Shown: piece by piece, positions 52,925 to 62,653 of the stretch
Layout of the letters: the number at the start of each line of letters is the position of its first letter
Position numbering within the stretch: the stretch's first letter is position 1
NCBI GenBank assembly: GCA_910587005.1
Contig: CAJULB010000003.1
Location: forward strand, 186,001 to 250,000
Direction of reading: 5' to 3'
From: an uncultured Christensenellaceae bacterium
GTDB taxonomy: Bacteria; Bacillota; Clostridia; Christensenellales; Borkfalkiaceae
DNA: 64,000 nucleotides
Made by a program: the position numbers and the translations under genes
The notes under the pieces: model-generated
The model's database searches: none
Seen by the model: the letters and a program-made list of their open reading frames with translations, nothing else
Told to the model about the DNA's origin: nothing

Positions 52925-54346
52925 TCAGTTTTGTACTGTAACCTTTTTCTGCGACTTGTCCAAAACCGCCATAAAAAAGCTGTAAAGTATTGTCGGCAGA
53001 ATGTTGAATATATGGGTATCGAGAAGTGAAAGCAACAGCATACCCAAAACGGCAATCGCGATAAAGGTGCGCTCGGGGGTTACGTTTTTAAAAAAGCAAA
53101 CCGCCGTTTGTACGCGGTGTACGGCGTATACGACAATGCCCAAAACCCCGCACGAGCACATAATCTGCAAAACCGTGTTATGACACAGGTGCGGAAGTAT
53201 TCCGTTTCCCGTATCCTTCCAGTGCTCGAATTTAACAAAGAAGCCCGCTCCGAACACAGGCGACGATTCAAAATAATACAGCGCTTCCTGCCAAATCGAC
53301 CACCGTCCGCTGCCGTTAAGCGTTCCGTTGACTACTATGTTAGCCATTATTTCTTTTATAAACGAATAAATATGCTTGCTGAAAACGCAGGCAAGAATTA
53401 TCCCCGCAACCGCCGCAGCGCCGACGACGATTAAGTTTGCAAGGCGGTTTTTGCCTTTTACAAGCATAATAATTATACACAGCGGATAAATTACCGCCGC
53501 GCCGAGCATAGCTTGTCTGCTGCAGCAAAGCACCGTCGCCGCAAGTATCAAAAGCGAGTAAACGGTAAAGCCGAAACCGAATTTTTTCTTTGCGGCAAGA
53601 TAAGTTGCGGCGGGAATACACATAACAATATAAAGCCCGTATGTATTGTAAACGCCCCAGCCGAAAATAATCGTTGCGCGGTTAATCTTTCCGTTTATAA
53701 AAATATCTTTTTTTGTAACGTATATTACGAAAAGCTCTATAATAAGCAACGCGCTAAGCGCAATAAATGCGAATGCAATGTTTTCAAAGCTCTTTTCGGT
53801 GAGCTTTAAGCTGTCCTTGAAAATTATGTAAACGCTTAAAAGACATACGCTTATCAACCCACCGAAAACAAGGTTTTTAATATCGTAATTTTTAGCGAAT
53901 ACGCCGTTCAGCAGTAACACGGCGCAAAGCGCGCACATGCCTGTAAACATAGGTGTAACTTTAAACTGCCTTTTAATGCAGGTTAAAACAAATCTGTAAA
54001 TTGCCGAGGAGATAAAAAGTACCGCTATAAAAATAATCTGCCCTAAAATTTCGGGTCTGAAATAATAGTCCGAACCGCCCCCCGCAAGCAGGAACGGAGT
54101 GTTTTTCAGCGAGCTGAATACGCAGATAAATAAAAAATTAGAAATAACGGGTGTAACGTCGTCAAGTAAAAGCAGAGTAAGCGCGCCCGTTATACCTATG
54201 TAATAAATAGCTACGATATCCCAGCTTAAATAATAGCATAAGACCATAACCGCCGCGCCGGCAAACGGAAAGTATTTGGACGATAAAATACTTTTCAATA
54301 TATTTACAGCTTTGCTGTTTTTGATTTTTTCAAACGTGCCGCTCAT
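52925..54346 (-). CDS. O-antigen ligase/Wzy-family membrane protein
   Basis: Polytopic (about 11-12 helices, 473 aa) polymerase or ligase of the Wzy_C family. The extracellular loop near residues 335-395 carries the family pattern GRWSIWQEALYYFESSP, GAGFFVKFEHW and LCHNTVLQIMCSCGVLG, with the His-Asn pair. It would join or polymerise lipid-linked glycans at the membrane. It is the only reverse-strand gene in this polysaccharide locus, inserted between the dehydratase and aminotransferase genes. A second, different Wzy-like protein is at 59584. Confidence 0.75.
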   Translation of the reverse strand: MSGTFEKIKNSKAVNILKSILSSKYFPFAGAAVMVLCYYLSWDIVAIYYIGITGALTLLLLDDVTPVISNFLFICVFSSLKNTPFLLAGGGSDYYFRPEILGQIIFIAVLFISSAIYRFVLTCIKRQFKVTPMFTGMCALCAVLLLNGVFAKNYDIKNLVFGGLISVCLLSVYIIFKDSLKLTEKSFENIAFAFIALSALLIIELFVIYVTKKDIFINGKINRATIIFGWGVYNTYGLYIVMCIPAATYLAAKKKFGFGFTVYSLLILAATVLCCSRQAMLGAAVIYPLCIIIMLVKGKNRLANLIVVGAAAVAGIILACVFSKHIYSFIKEIMANIVVNGTLNGSGRWSIWQEALYYFESSPVFGAGFFVKFEHWKDTGNGILPHLCHNTVLQIMCSCGVLGIVVYAVHRVQTAVCFFKNVTPERTFIAIAVLGMLLLSLLDTHIFNILPTILYSFFMAVLDKSQKKVTVQN

Positions 54347-54448
54347 ACTTTACAAAAAGTATATTCCAACAAATTTGTAAAGTCAAGGCAATACGCGCAA
54401 TTATCCGTTGTCATAAGCCTTTAAAGCGCAATTAATTTTTTCTATCGC

Positions 54449-54477
54449 TTGCAATTTATGCGTATGTATGATAAAAT
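54449..54477 (+). promoter_or_regulatory. Promoter of the polysaccharide gene cluster
   Basis: TTGCAA (54449-54454), 17-bp spacer, TAAAAT (54472-54477). It precedes an unbroken run of ten co-oriented genes. Confidence 0.6.
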
Positions 54478-54533
54478 TATTACGGTAAAATATATTCACT
54501 ATTAAATAATATATATAAACACGGAGACGAAAA

Positions 54534-55670
54534 TTGTTTAAACCTTCCAAAAGAATTATGCTTTCTACGCCGACAATGCACGGTGAAGAAATTAAATATG
54601 TTAACGAAGCGTTCGAACGCAACTGGATTGCACCGCTCGGTTTTAATTGTGACGCCTTTGAGGAGGAAACTGTCGGTTATTTGAATACAGCTGATAATAA
54701 GCTGTACGGTCTTTCTCTCTGCTCGGGAACGTCTGCTTTGCATCTTGCCGTTAAACTTGCAGGGGTAAGGCGCGGAGATATAGTGCTTTGTTCGGATATG
54801 ACGTTTTCTGCAACTGTTAATCCTGTTTCATACGAGGGTGGCGTTCAGGTATTTGTGGATTCCGAACGCGAAACGTGGAATATGGACCCCGAAGCCCTTG
54901 AAAAAGCATTTAAAAAATATCCGCAGACAAAAGCAGTTATGCTGGTTCATCTTTACGGAACGCCTTCAAAAATGGATGAAATAACCGAAATATGCAAAAG
55001 GCATAATGCCGTTCTGATTGAAGACGCGGCAGAAGCGCTTTCAGCCGAATATAAAGGCAAGAAAATGGGTACTTTCGGGAAATACGGTATAATAAGTTTT
55101 AACGGAAATAAAATTATTACCACGTCCGGCGGCGGTATGTTGTTGACTAAAGAGCAACAGGACAGAAATAAAGCATTTTTTTGGGCAACGCAAGCGAGGG
55201 AAAAAGCACCGTGGTATCAGCATGAAGAAATAGGTTATAATTACCGTATGAGCAATGTTGTCGCGGGAATAGGCAGAGGACAGCTTCTGCATCTTGACAA
55301 ACACCGTCAACTCAAAGAAAACATTTATATAAGATATAAAAACGGGCTTAAAAATTTGCCTGTGGCTATGAATCCTTATCTTTCCTGCACTTTGCCTAAT
55401 TTCTGGCTTTCATGTATTACTATAAATAAAGATTGCAAAGTTAAGTTTATGGATATTTACAATAAACTTAACGAAGCAAATATAGAAAGCCGCCCTATCT
55501 GGAAACCTATGCATATGCAACCCGTTTTCAAAGGACACGATTATGTACAAGCTGAAAATAATTCGGTCGGCGAGGATATATTCAGCCGCGGACTTTGCCT
55601 TCCGTCAGATATAAAAATGACGGAAGAAGAGCAAAACTACGTTATTGAAGTAATTAAAAGCTGTTTTTGA
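54534..55670 (+). CDS. DegT/DnrJ/EryC1-type PLP aminotransferase (PglE-like)
   Basis: Sugar aminotransferase of 378 aa. The PLP Lys is Lys193 in FNGNKIITTSGGGM, with EDAAEAL (about 163-169) holding the ring Asp and YRMSNVVAGIGRGQL after it. It adds an amino group to a 4-keto-sugar nucleotide, presumably the product of the PglF-like dehydratase, giving a 2,4-diamino-trideoxy sugar. TTG start at 54534, GGAG nine bases upstream. From this gene on, DNA is markedly more A+T rich. The acetyltransferase expected for bacillosamine (PglD) is not present. Confidence 0.9.
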   Translation: MFKPSKRIMLSTPTMHGEEIKYVNEAFERNWIAPLGFNCDAFEEETVGYLNTADNKLYGLSLCSGTSALHLAVKLAGVRRGDIVLCSDMTFSATVNPVSYEGGVQVFVDSERETWNMDPEALEKAFKKYPQTKAVMLVHLYGTPSKMDEITEICKRHNAVLIEDAAEALSAEYKGKKMGTFGKYGIISFNGNKIITTSGGGMLLTKEQQDRNKAFFWATQAREKAPWYQHEEIGYNYRMSNVVAGIGRGQLLHLDKHRQLKENIYIRYKNGLKNLPVAMNPYLSCTLPNFWLSCITINKDCKVKFMDIYNKLNEANIESRPIWKPMHMQPVFKGHDYVQAENNSVGEDIFSRGLCLPSDIKMTEEEQNYVIEVIKSCF

Positions 55671-55675
55671 TATTT

Positions 55676-56458
55676 ATGAAAGAATTCTTTCAAAACTTAG
55701 TCACAACTTGGTGGGGCATAACTGTTATATGCGTTTTATGTATTGCAGTTTGGCTTTTGATGTCAATACTGCTTTACAGACAATTTTTCAAACGGTTTTA
55801 CGATATTGTTTTAAGCGGGCTTGCAATAATTATTTTTTCACCGCTTTTGTTGTTGCTTGTAATTATCGGAGCAATAAAAATGAAAGGCAATCCGTTTTTT
55901 ACCCAACCTCGCCCCGGTAAAAAGGAAAAAGTATTCAAGCTTGTCAAATTCCGCACAATGACATGTGAAAAAGATGAAAACGGCAATCTTTTGCCAGATG
56001 CTAAACGGCTTACAAGATACGGAAAAATGTTAAGAAGCACGTCTTTGGACGAACTTCCTGAATTATTCAATATCTTTGCGGGACAAATGTCAATAGTCGG
56101 TCCGCGTCCTTTGCTGGTTAAAGATATGGTTTTTATGACGGAAGAACAGCGCGCGCGACATAAAGTGCGTCAAGGACTTACGGGGCTTGCGCAAGTCAAC
56201 GGCAGAAACTGCATAAGCTGGGAAGAAAAGCTCGCTTTCGATATAAAATATATTGATAAAATCACCTTTTGGGGTGATATAAAGATACTTTTTAAAACCG
56301 TTTATAAGGTTTTCAAGCATGACGATATCGTTCGCGAAGGAACTCAGTCCGATATGGATTTTGGCGACTGGCTTTTAGCCGAAAATAAAATTACTCAGGA
56401 TGAATATGATACCAAAGCGAATGAAGCAATGGAGATAATCGGTCAGTGCAAGAAATAA
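55676..56458 (+). CDS. PglC-like undecaprenyl-phosphate sugar-1-phosphate transferase
   Basis: Monotopic phosphoglycosyltransferase that starts glycan assembly on undecaprenyl phosphate. After an extra N-terminal helix (about 10-35), the catalytic core shows FKRFYDIVLSGLAII, the re-entrant helix with P-R-P-G, KLVKFRTM (about 98-105), SLDELPELFNIFAGQMSIVGPRP (given in parts: DELPEL and VGPRP) and GLTGLAQVNGRN. 260 aa. It matches the small PglC branch with an added helix. It lies 5 bases after the aminotransferase, so substrate is probably the aminated UDP-sugar. Confidence 0.9.
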   Translation: MKEFFQNLVTTWWGITVICVLCIAVWLLMSILLYRQFFKRFYDIVLSGLAIIIFSPLLLLLVIIGAIKMKGNPFFTQPRPGKKEKVFKLVKFRTMTCEKDENGNLLPDAKRLTRYGKMLRSTSLDELPELFNIFAGQMSIVGPRPLLVKDMVFMTEEQRARHKVRQGLTGLAQVNGRNCISWEEKLAFDIKYIDKITFWGDIKILFKTVYKVFKHDDIVREGTQSDMDFGDWLLAENKITQDEYDTKANEAMEIIGQCKK

Positions 56459-57282
56459 AATTACCTCAGTACAGCGTCTTAATGTCTGTTTATTTCAAAG
56501 AAAAACCGGAGCATCTTGCAAAGTCGCTTGACAGTATGTTTAATCAATCGGTTGCTCCGAACGAAATCGTATTGGTTGAAGACGGTCCGTTAACGGAAGA
56601 GTTGTATGAAGTTTTGGACGTGTATTTACAAAAATATCCGGATATTTTCAAACGGGTTGTAAACGAAGCGAATTTGGGACTGGGAAAAGCTTTGAATCGC
56701 GGAATTGAAGTTTGCAAAAACGAGTTCGTTGCACGCATGGATACTGACGATATAAGCGAAATTGACAGGTGCGAAAAACAATTAAAATTATTTATTGATA
56801 ACCCTGATTTTGATGTGGTCGGAACAAATATAGCGGAATTTACAGAAAATCCGGAAAATATTTGCAGTATCAGAGAGGTGCCTGCAACGCATAAAGAAAT
56901 TTGCACGTTTATGAAAAAAAGATGCCCGTTTAACCATATGACGGTAATGTTCAAAAAGTCTTCCGTTATAAGCTCAGGCAGTTATTTGGACTGGCATTAT
57001 AACGAAGATTACTATCTTTGGATAAGAATGTTTTTAAACGGCTGCCATTTTGCAAACATAGCGCAAAATCTTGTTCGCGTGCGCGTTGGTAACGAAATGT
57101 TTGCTCGCCGTGGCGGTTATAAATATTATAAAAGCGAAAAAAATCTGTTTAAGTATATGTATAAGCACAAAGTCATATCATGGTTTGCCTTTCAAAAAGC
57201 TAAATTAATAAGATTTGTCGTGCAGGTTCTTATGACTAACGGAACAAGACAATGGTTTTTCAAAAAATTCGCAAGGAGTTGA
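56446..57282 (+). CDS. GT2-family glycosyltransferase
   Basis: Family-2 transferase of 278 aa. PQYSVLMSVYFKE start, EDGPLTEELY (about 46), ANLGLGKALNRGI and the metal-binding ARMDTDDIS (about 96-104) are typical, followed by NHMTVMFKK and HYNEDYYLWIRM acceptor-side motifs. GTG start at 56446, overlapping the previous stop by 13 bases. Probably adds the second or third sugar. Confidence 0.88.
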   Translation: MQEIKLPQYSVLMSVYFKEKPEHLAKSLDSMFNQSVAPNEIVLVEDGPLTEELYEVLDVYLQKYPDIFKRVVNEANLGLGKALNRGIEVCKNEFVARMDTDDISEIDRCEKQLKLFIDNPDFDVVGTNIAEFTENPENICSIREVPATHKEICTFMKKRCPFNHMTVMFKKSSVISSGSYLDWHYNEDYYLWIRMFLNGCHFANIAQNLVRVRVGNEMFARRGGYKYYKSEKNLFKYMYKHKVISWFAFQKAKLIRFVVQVLMTNGTRQWFFKKFARS

Positions 57283-57291
57283 AAAGCAGTA

Positions 57292-58104
57292 ATGACAGAT
57301 ATGCAAACAAAGCTTATAGAAATGTTGGAATGGTTACATTCGTTTTGTGTTGAAAACAACATAAAATACTACGCAATAGGCGGAACGTTATTAGGTGCTG
57401 TAAGACACAATGGATTTATTCCATGGGATGACGATATCGATATCGGAATGCCGAGAAATGAGTATAACCGCTTTATTAAATGTATGGAGAATACTTGTCA
57501 AAGCAAGTACGTTTTGGAAACGCCGTTTAAAAATAAAGATTTTGTTTACCAATATTGTAAATTGTATGATACCGCTACTACATTAATTGAAAACACACGG
57601 TTTAAAACAAAACGCGGTATATTTATAGATGTTTTTCCTTTGGACGGTGCAGGCGATAGCTTAAAGTCCAGCATTAATTTTTTTTGTAAATTAAACAAAA
57701 AAAATAATTTCATTTCTACAAAAGTTTGCGCTGTACGCAAAGGTCGGGCTTTGCATAAAAATGTTGCAATAATCATTTCACGATGCATACCGGTAAACTG
57801 GCAAAAAATTGCAAAAAAAACCGACGTTCTTGCCAGTTCTAAAAATTTTGATACGAGTAATTATGTTGCAAATTTTTACGGCAATTGGAAAGAGAAAGAA
57901 ATTTGGAAAAGAGAATGGTTCGGCAATCCGATTGAAAGAGAGTTTAACGGTGCGCATATTTATATCCCGAAAAATTTTGATGCGGTTTTAAAAACCACGT
58001 ATGGAAATTATATGCAGTTGCCGCCGGTTGAAAAACAAAAAACTCACCACGATTATTTGTTTTTAGATTTAGATAAGTCCTATTTGCGTAATGGGGAAAA
58101 ATAG
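57292..58104 (+). CDS. LicD-family phosphotransferase
   Basis: A 270-aa enzyme of the LicD (nucleotidyltransferase-fold) family, which moves phosphocholine or phosphoglycerol-type groups onto glycans. YAIGGTLLGAVRHNGFIPWDDDIDIGMPR is the family hallmark: GG-T-LL then the metal DDDID (about 44-48). The TagD-like gene follows 2 bases downstream and could provide the CDP-glycerol donor. The start ATG has GGAG upstream. Confidence 0.9.
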   Translation: MTDMQTKLIEMLEWLHSFCVENNIKYYAIGGTLLGAVRHNGFIPWDDDIDIGMPRNEYNRFIKCMENTCQSKYVLETPFKNKDFVYQYCKLYDTATTLIENTRFKTKRGIFIDVFPLDGAGDSLKSSINFFCKLNKKNNFISTKVCAVRKGRALHKNVAIIISRCIPVNWQKIAKKTDVLASSKNFDTSNYVANFYGNWKEKEIWKREWFGNPIEREFNGAHIYIPKNFDAVLKTTYGNYMQLPPVEKQKTHHDYLFLDLDKSYLRNGEK

Positions 58105-58106
58105 GT

Positions 58107-58511
58107 ATGAAGAAAGTTATAACATACGGAACATTTGATTTAATACACTATGGTCATATCAATTTATTAAAACATGCCAAACAGTTAGGCGACTATTTAA
58201 TTGTAGCTTGCTCAACCGATGAATTTAATTTGAATGCAAAGGATAAAAAGGCTTACTTTTCTTATGAACAACGAAAAAGTTTGCTTGAATCTGTACGTTA
58301 TGTCGATTTAGTAATTCCAGAAAACAGCTGGGAGCAGAAGATAAACGATATTCATGAATTTAAAATAGATGTTTTTGTAATAGGCGATGATTGGGCGGGA
58401 CAGTTTGACTATCTTAGAAATGAAGGATGCGAAGTTATATATCTTCCGAGAACTCCAGAGATAAGTACAACACAAATAAAAAGCGATTTAAACAGGAATA
58501 AGAAAAAGTAA
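58107..58511 (+). CDS. Glycerol-3-phosphate cytidylyltransferase (TagD-like)
   Basis: 134-aa nucleotidyltransferase making CDP-glycerol from CTP and sn-glycerol-3-phosphate. TYGTFDLIHYGHINLLKHA contains the HxGH-type site (HYGH), and the ends show GDDWAGQF and RTPEISTTQIKSDL, as in TagD/GCT. Here, as in polysaccharide loci, it probably serves the LicD enzyme upstream rather than teichoic acid backbone. A related ethanolamine- or other-alcohol transferase use is possible. Confidence 0.88.
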   Translation: MKKVITYGTFDLIHYGHINLLKHAKQLGDYLIVACSTDEFNLNAKDKKAYFSYEQRKSLLESVRYVDLVIPENSWEQKINDIHEFKIDVFVIGDDWAGQFDYLRNEGCEVIYLPRTPEISTTQIKSDLNRNKKK

Positions 58512-59606
58512 ATGGTAATTTTGCACATAGCTGCTATTGAAAATAATCCAAGTAACGGGGTATGTGTTGTTGTTCCGCAACACATAAAGGCACAACAGAA
58601 ATTTGAAAATGTAGGATTAATTAATGTAACAGGCGTCAAAATAGACGGGATACAAAACCAGATAGACTATGTAAAACCGTTTACGCTATGCAAATTGCCT
58701 GAGCCGTTTAATAAACCGGATTTAGTTGTTTTCCATGAATTATACTGTGCCGCATATCCAAAGATTTCGAAAATTCTTGCAAAAGAAAAGGTGCCTTTTG
58801 TAATTATACCGCATGGAGAAATGACGTATATTGCGCAAAATAAGAAGTGGTTAAAAAAGAAAATCGCCAATTTAGTATTTTTTAACCGATTTATTAAAAG
58901 TGCGGTTGCAATACAATGTTTATCGGAAAGAGAAAAAGAAAACATTAAAATCCAACACAAAAAGTTCGTTAGTACCAACGGCATATCAATGCCTAAGTCA
59001 AATAAGGAAAAATTTTCGGTTAACAGCTTTAAATTTTTATATGTAGGCAGGTTAGAAGTCGCAATCAAAGGTCTTGACCTTATGATTAACGCAATATCGC
59101 GCGTTGCTGATGTTTTGCGTGATAATGCTTGCATATTTTATATTTACGGACCTGATTATAAGGGCAGATATGCTCAGGTTCGTGAATTGATTGTTAAAAA
59201 TAATGTAAGCGATATAGTTATTCTGAACAGCGCAATTTTCGGTAAGCAAAAAGAAGATGAATTGTTAAGCTCCGATATTTTTATTCAAACGTCCAGAACG
59301 GAGGGTGCGCCTACCGGAATAATAGAAGCTTTAAGTTACGGGTTGCCGTGCCTTGTGACCGCCGGTACCACTTTTGCCGACTTTGTAAATATCAATAATG
59401 CAGGTTGGGGTTGTTCAACAGATGTCAAATCAATTGCCGATACATTATTGCAAATAATTGAAGAACGCAGTTTATTGCAGGAAAAATCCGCTAATGCAAA
59501 AAAAGCGGTAAAAGAAAACTTTGAATGGAATAAGGTTGCATACGACGCGGTAAGCAATTATAAAAATATTATTGTTGGATATAATGGTGATAAACGAGAA
59601 CAGTAA
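58512..59606 (+). CDS. GT4-family glycosyltransferase
   Basis: GT-B fold transferase of 364 aa. The donor domain shows [18 protein letters not shown] (about 177-194), [11 protein letters not shown], and the E-x7-E-like motif [23 protein letters not shown] (parts: [15 protein letters not shown]). ATG directly after the TagD stop (TAAATG). Its last 23 bases overlap the next gene. Confidence 0.87.
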   Translation: MVILHIAAIENNPSNGVCVVVPQHIKAQQKFENVGLINVTGVKIDGIQNQIDYVKPFTLCKLPEPFNKPDLVVFHELYCAAYPKISKILAKEKVPFVIIPHGEMTYIAQNKKWLKKKIANLVFFNRFIKSAVAIQCLSEREKENIKIQHKKFVSTNGISMPKSNKEKFSVNSFKFLYVGRLEVAIKGLDLMINAISRVADVLRDNACIFYIYGPDYKGRYAQVRELIVKNNVSDIVILNSAIFGKQKEDELLSSDIFIQTSRTEGAPTGIIEALSYGLPCLVTAGTTFADFVNINNAGWGCSTDVKSIADTLLQIIEERSLLQEKSANAKKAVKENFEWNKVAYDAVSNYKNIIVGYNGDKREQ

Positions 59607-61038
59607 ATTAAATACTATAAAATATAAAAATGTTGTAAGGTCGCGAAATGCGCGTTCTTATAATTTTATATGTTTATTGTTAATAGCGGTATCTATTATA
59701 GTTTGTGTTGTAACGATGTGGGATTTTAAGCGCCCGCATTATTATGATGCTTTATGTTTGTTGCCGTTATCTTTTATTGTGCTTTTAATTATAAACATAA
59801 ATAAATTCAATGATATGTTTTCAAACTTCGGTGTAATGTTAATCGTTGTGTTGGAGTTTGTTCGGCTTGTAATTACTCCTTTGTTTTTAGTTTGGTCCGG
59901 CTATTTTGAGATGGTCAAACTTAATGTTGAAACAAATACGCCAAAAGCTATCGGTTTGTTGGTTTATGAAGTAATAGTAATATCTTTAGCTATAAGATGG
60001 CCGACAGTATGCAAAAAAACGCGGGCTTTAAGTAAAAACGAGTATAAAAACGGACTGTCAAAATTGCACATTTTAATGGCGCTATATACGGTTGTGCTTA
60101 TAACCGTATGTGTTATTGCACCAGAAATACTATTGGCGCACCGCACTATTTGGGGCGTTTTTACGGATAAAGCGTATACTTCAATGACGCTTGATATGAT
60201 TATCAGTCTGACTCCGTCGGCAATAAAACGCGGGTTTTTAATTGTATCACGTTTTTTGCTGGTGCCTTACAGATTGCTTTTACCCGCTTATCTTATTATA
60301 GTTGTACGTCAATATTTTCATAAATGCTATAGATGGTTATGCTGGCTGTTATCGTTTTTCCCTTTGTTAATGGTTAATGACGTTATAGCGCAGAGTTTAT
60401 ATTTCACGATGTTTTTATTGCTTTTGAATTGTTTTATGAGTAAAGTCAGCTATAAAACAATAGCGGGCATAATAATTGCTTCGGCTATGACTGTTGTGAT
60501 ATACTTTTGTGCGCGGTATCTTTTGTGGAAGACGGATGGCAGTAATATTGTAGACGATTTTGCCAAAAAGTTAGTTACTTATTTTTCTGGGCTTAATATA
60601 GTATCCGGAACGTATAATCAACCGGATACGGTAGATAAAATTCAATATATGTTTTATGATTTTTTAAAAGCGATTCCGTTTAATAAAACTTTATTGGGTT
60701 TGGACCAGTCCGTGTCTTCTGCGGCATTATTTAATAACAGTAATTTATGCGAATTTCAAATTCCCAGCACTATAGGAATGTGTTGTTTTTATTTCGGTCC
60801 GATTTTTGCTCCGCTGTATTCATTCTTTTTAACGCGTTTTGCAAAATGGAACGGTCAAAAATTAAACAACTGTGAAGTTCCGTTATTAAAGTTAGTTTAT
60901 ATGTTTACTGCATTTATATTAGCGCTGGGAATAGTAATGTATAATATCGAGATAGCGTGTACAACTTTGGTTCAGGTTGTATTGCCTATTTACATTATTG
61001 CCAAGCTTGCATTCGGGAGAAATCAAATTGATACCTAA
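59584..61038 (+). CDS. Wzy-like polymerase (multi-helix membrane protein)
   Basis: A 484-aa protein with about 11 membrane helices and a long extracellular loop around residues 320-400, the general layout of Wzy polysaccharide polymerases. No strict motif exists for the family. ATG 59584 lies inside the GT4 gene's end (23-bp overlap), so the two are coupled. It ends 11 bases past the start of the next gene. The gene neighbourhood, not motif, decides the name. Confidence 0.65.
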   Translation: MVINENSKLNTIKYKNVVRSRNARSYNFICLLLIAVSIIVCVVTMWDFKRPHYYDALCLLPLSFIVLLIININKFNDMFSNFGVMLIVVLEFVRLVITPLFLVWSGYFEMVKLNVETNTPKAIGLLVYEVIVISLAIRWPTVCKKTRALSKNEYKNGLSKLHILMALYTVVLITVCVIAPEILLAHRTIWGVFTDKAYTSMTLDMIISLTPSAIKRGFLIVSRFLLVPYRLLLPAYLIIVVRQYFHKCYRWLCWLLSFFPLLMVNDVIAQSLYFTMFLLLLNCFMSKVSYKTIAGIIIASAMTVVIYFCARYLLWKTDGSNIVDDFAKKLVTYFSGLNIVSGTYNQPDTVDKIQYMFYDFLKAIPFNKTLLGLDQSVSSAALFNNSNLCEFQIPSTIGMCCFYFGPIFAPLYSFFLTRFAKWNGQKLNNCEVPLLKLVYMFTAFILALGIVMYNIEIACTTLVQVVLPIYIIAKLAFGRNQIDT

Positions 61039-61759
61039 AATAATTCACTATTGTTGGTTTGGCGGAAAACCGCTGAATAAGCTTGGTAAAAAATGTTTAA
61101 AGAGTTGGAAAAAATTTTTTCCGGATTATAAAATTATCGAATGGAATGAAGGCAACTTCGATATTAATTGCTGTCAATATGTCAAAGAAGCATATGAAGC
61201 AAAAAAATATGCATTCGTTTCCGATTACGTTCGTTTTAAAGTTCTTTATGAACAAGGCGGTCTGTATTTTGATACGGACGTAGAAGTTATTAAGCCGTTT
61301 GACGCTATTTTGATTAACGGAAATTTTATGGGCTGTGAAAACGCCGTATCGGACAATATAGCCGTGGCGGCAGGGCTTGGTTTAGGCGCGTGTGCGGGGC
61401 TTGAATTTTACCGTGAAATTATTGAGGACTACGAGAAAAGCTCGTTTTATTTGCAAAACGGAGAGCTTAATCTTTATACTGTTGTAGACAGAATTACAGA
61501 TTTATTATATAAACACGGATTGCTTAATACGTTGGAAATACAGTGTGTTGCAGGTATTAATATTTATCCCGCAGAATATTTTTGTCCTATCAATATAAAT
61601 ACAGGCAAGTTGCGCATAACCGAAAATACTTATTCAATCCATCGTTATGCGGCGAGTTGGTGTGATAAACCGAGTAAATTCAGGGGTAAAGTTTACCGCT
61701 TTATTTGCAGAGTTATTGGCGAAAAGTTTGCCGAAAAATTAAGGAAAAAGGTTAAGTAA
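61028..61759 (+). CDS. GT32-type capsular glycosyltransferase
   Basis: 243-aa glycosyltransferase of the GT32 group. [13 protein letters not shown] start, then WNEGNFD, YAFVSDYVRFKVLYEQGGLYFDTDVE with the metal Asp-x-Asp (about 85), and HRYAASW near the end, all typical. TTG start 61028 with GGGAG eight bases upstream. A close paralogue lies at 62654. Confidence 0.88.
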   Translation: MIPKIIHYCWFGGKPLNKLGKKCLKSWKKFFPDYKIIEWNEGNFDINCCQYVKEAYEAKKYAFVSDYVRFKVLYEQGGLYFDTDVEVIKPFDAILINGNFMGCENAVSDNIAVAAGLGLGACAGLEFYREIIEDYEKSSFYLQNGELNLYTVVDRITDLLYKHGLLNTLEIQCVAGINIYPAEYFCPININTGKLRITENTYSIHRYAASWCDKPSKFRGKVYRFICRVIGEKFAEKLRKKVK

Positions 61760-61764
61760 AATAA

Positions 61765-62649
61765 ATGGTTACAGTTTTTACTCCGACTTATAACAGGGCT
61801 TATATTATTGATAAGCTTTATAAATCGTTACTTGCGCAAACAGACAAAAATTTTGAATGGGTTGTTGTAGACGACGGAAGTACGGATAATACCGAAAAGT
61901 ATTTTAAGGAAATACTTGAACAAAATAGTCCGTTTAGTATAACATATGTAAGGCAATCTAACGGCGGTAAACACAGAGCAATAAACCGCGGAGTGCAACT
62001 TGCCCGCGGTGAATTGTTTTTTATAGTTGATTCAGATGATTATCTGTTGGAGGACGCTATTGAAAAATTAATTCAATGGTGTAACGGATTAGATAATTCA
62101 AAAAAATGGGCGGGAGTTTCAGGAGCAAGGGGTTATTCTTCTGAGCGTTGTGTCGGAGGAGTATTTGACGGTGCACAGTATATTGATGCAAAAAACAGCC
62201 AAAGGAGTAAATATAACCTTTACGGTGATAAGGCTGAAGCGTACTTTACAGAGATTTTGAAAAAATATCCGTTTCCGGAGTTTGACGGTGAAAATTTTAT
62301 AACGGAAGAAGTAGTTTGGAACGCTATTGCGCTGGACGGATACTATTTGCGGTGGTACAAAGATATAATCTATATCTGCGATTATCTTGAAGATGGTCTG
62401 ACAAAATCCGGAAACGAAAAAAATATAAAAAATCCGCAGGGCGTGCTCTATTGGGCAAAATTACAAATGCGGGTATTTTCCAATAATACAAAGAAAAAGT
62501 TGCGGGCGGTCAACACATATTATGAAAGCGTTCAAAACAAAAAAAGCATAAAGGAAGCTGCATCTGATTTAGGCGTATCAAAAACATATGTAAGGTTAGC
62601 AAAATTCGTTGCGCGAATATACAGACTATTGAACAAGTCACGTGGTTAA
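61765..62649 (+). CDS. GT2-family glycosyltransferase
   Basis: 294-aa transferase with FTPTYNRAYIIDKLYKSL, VVDDGSTDNTE, SNGGKHRAINRGVQLARG and the catalytic FIVDSDDYLL (about 89-98). The C-terminal 80 residues include helical text not seen in the other GT2 genes of the cluster. It starts five bases after the preceding stop. Part of the polysaccharide cluster. Confidence 0.88.
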   Translation: MVTVFTPTYNRAYIIDKLYKSLLAQTDKNFEWVVVDDGSTDNTEKYFKEILEQNSPFSITYVRQSNGGKHRAINRGVQLARGELFFIVDSDDYLLEDAIEKLIQWCNGLDNSKKWAGVSGARGYSSERCVGGVFDGAQYIDAKNSQRSKYNLYGDKAEAYFTEILKKYPFPEFDGENFITEEVVWNAIALDGYYLRWYKDIIYICDYLEDGLTKSGNEKNIKNPQGVLYWAKLQMRVFSNNTKKKLRAVNTYYESVQNKKSIKEAASDLGVSKTYVRLAKFVARIYRLLNKSRG

Positions 62650-62653
62650 ATTT

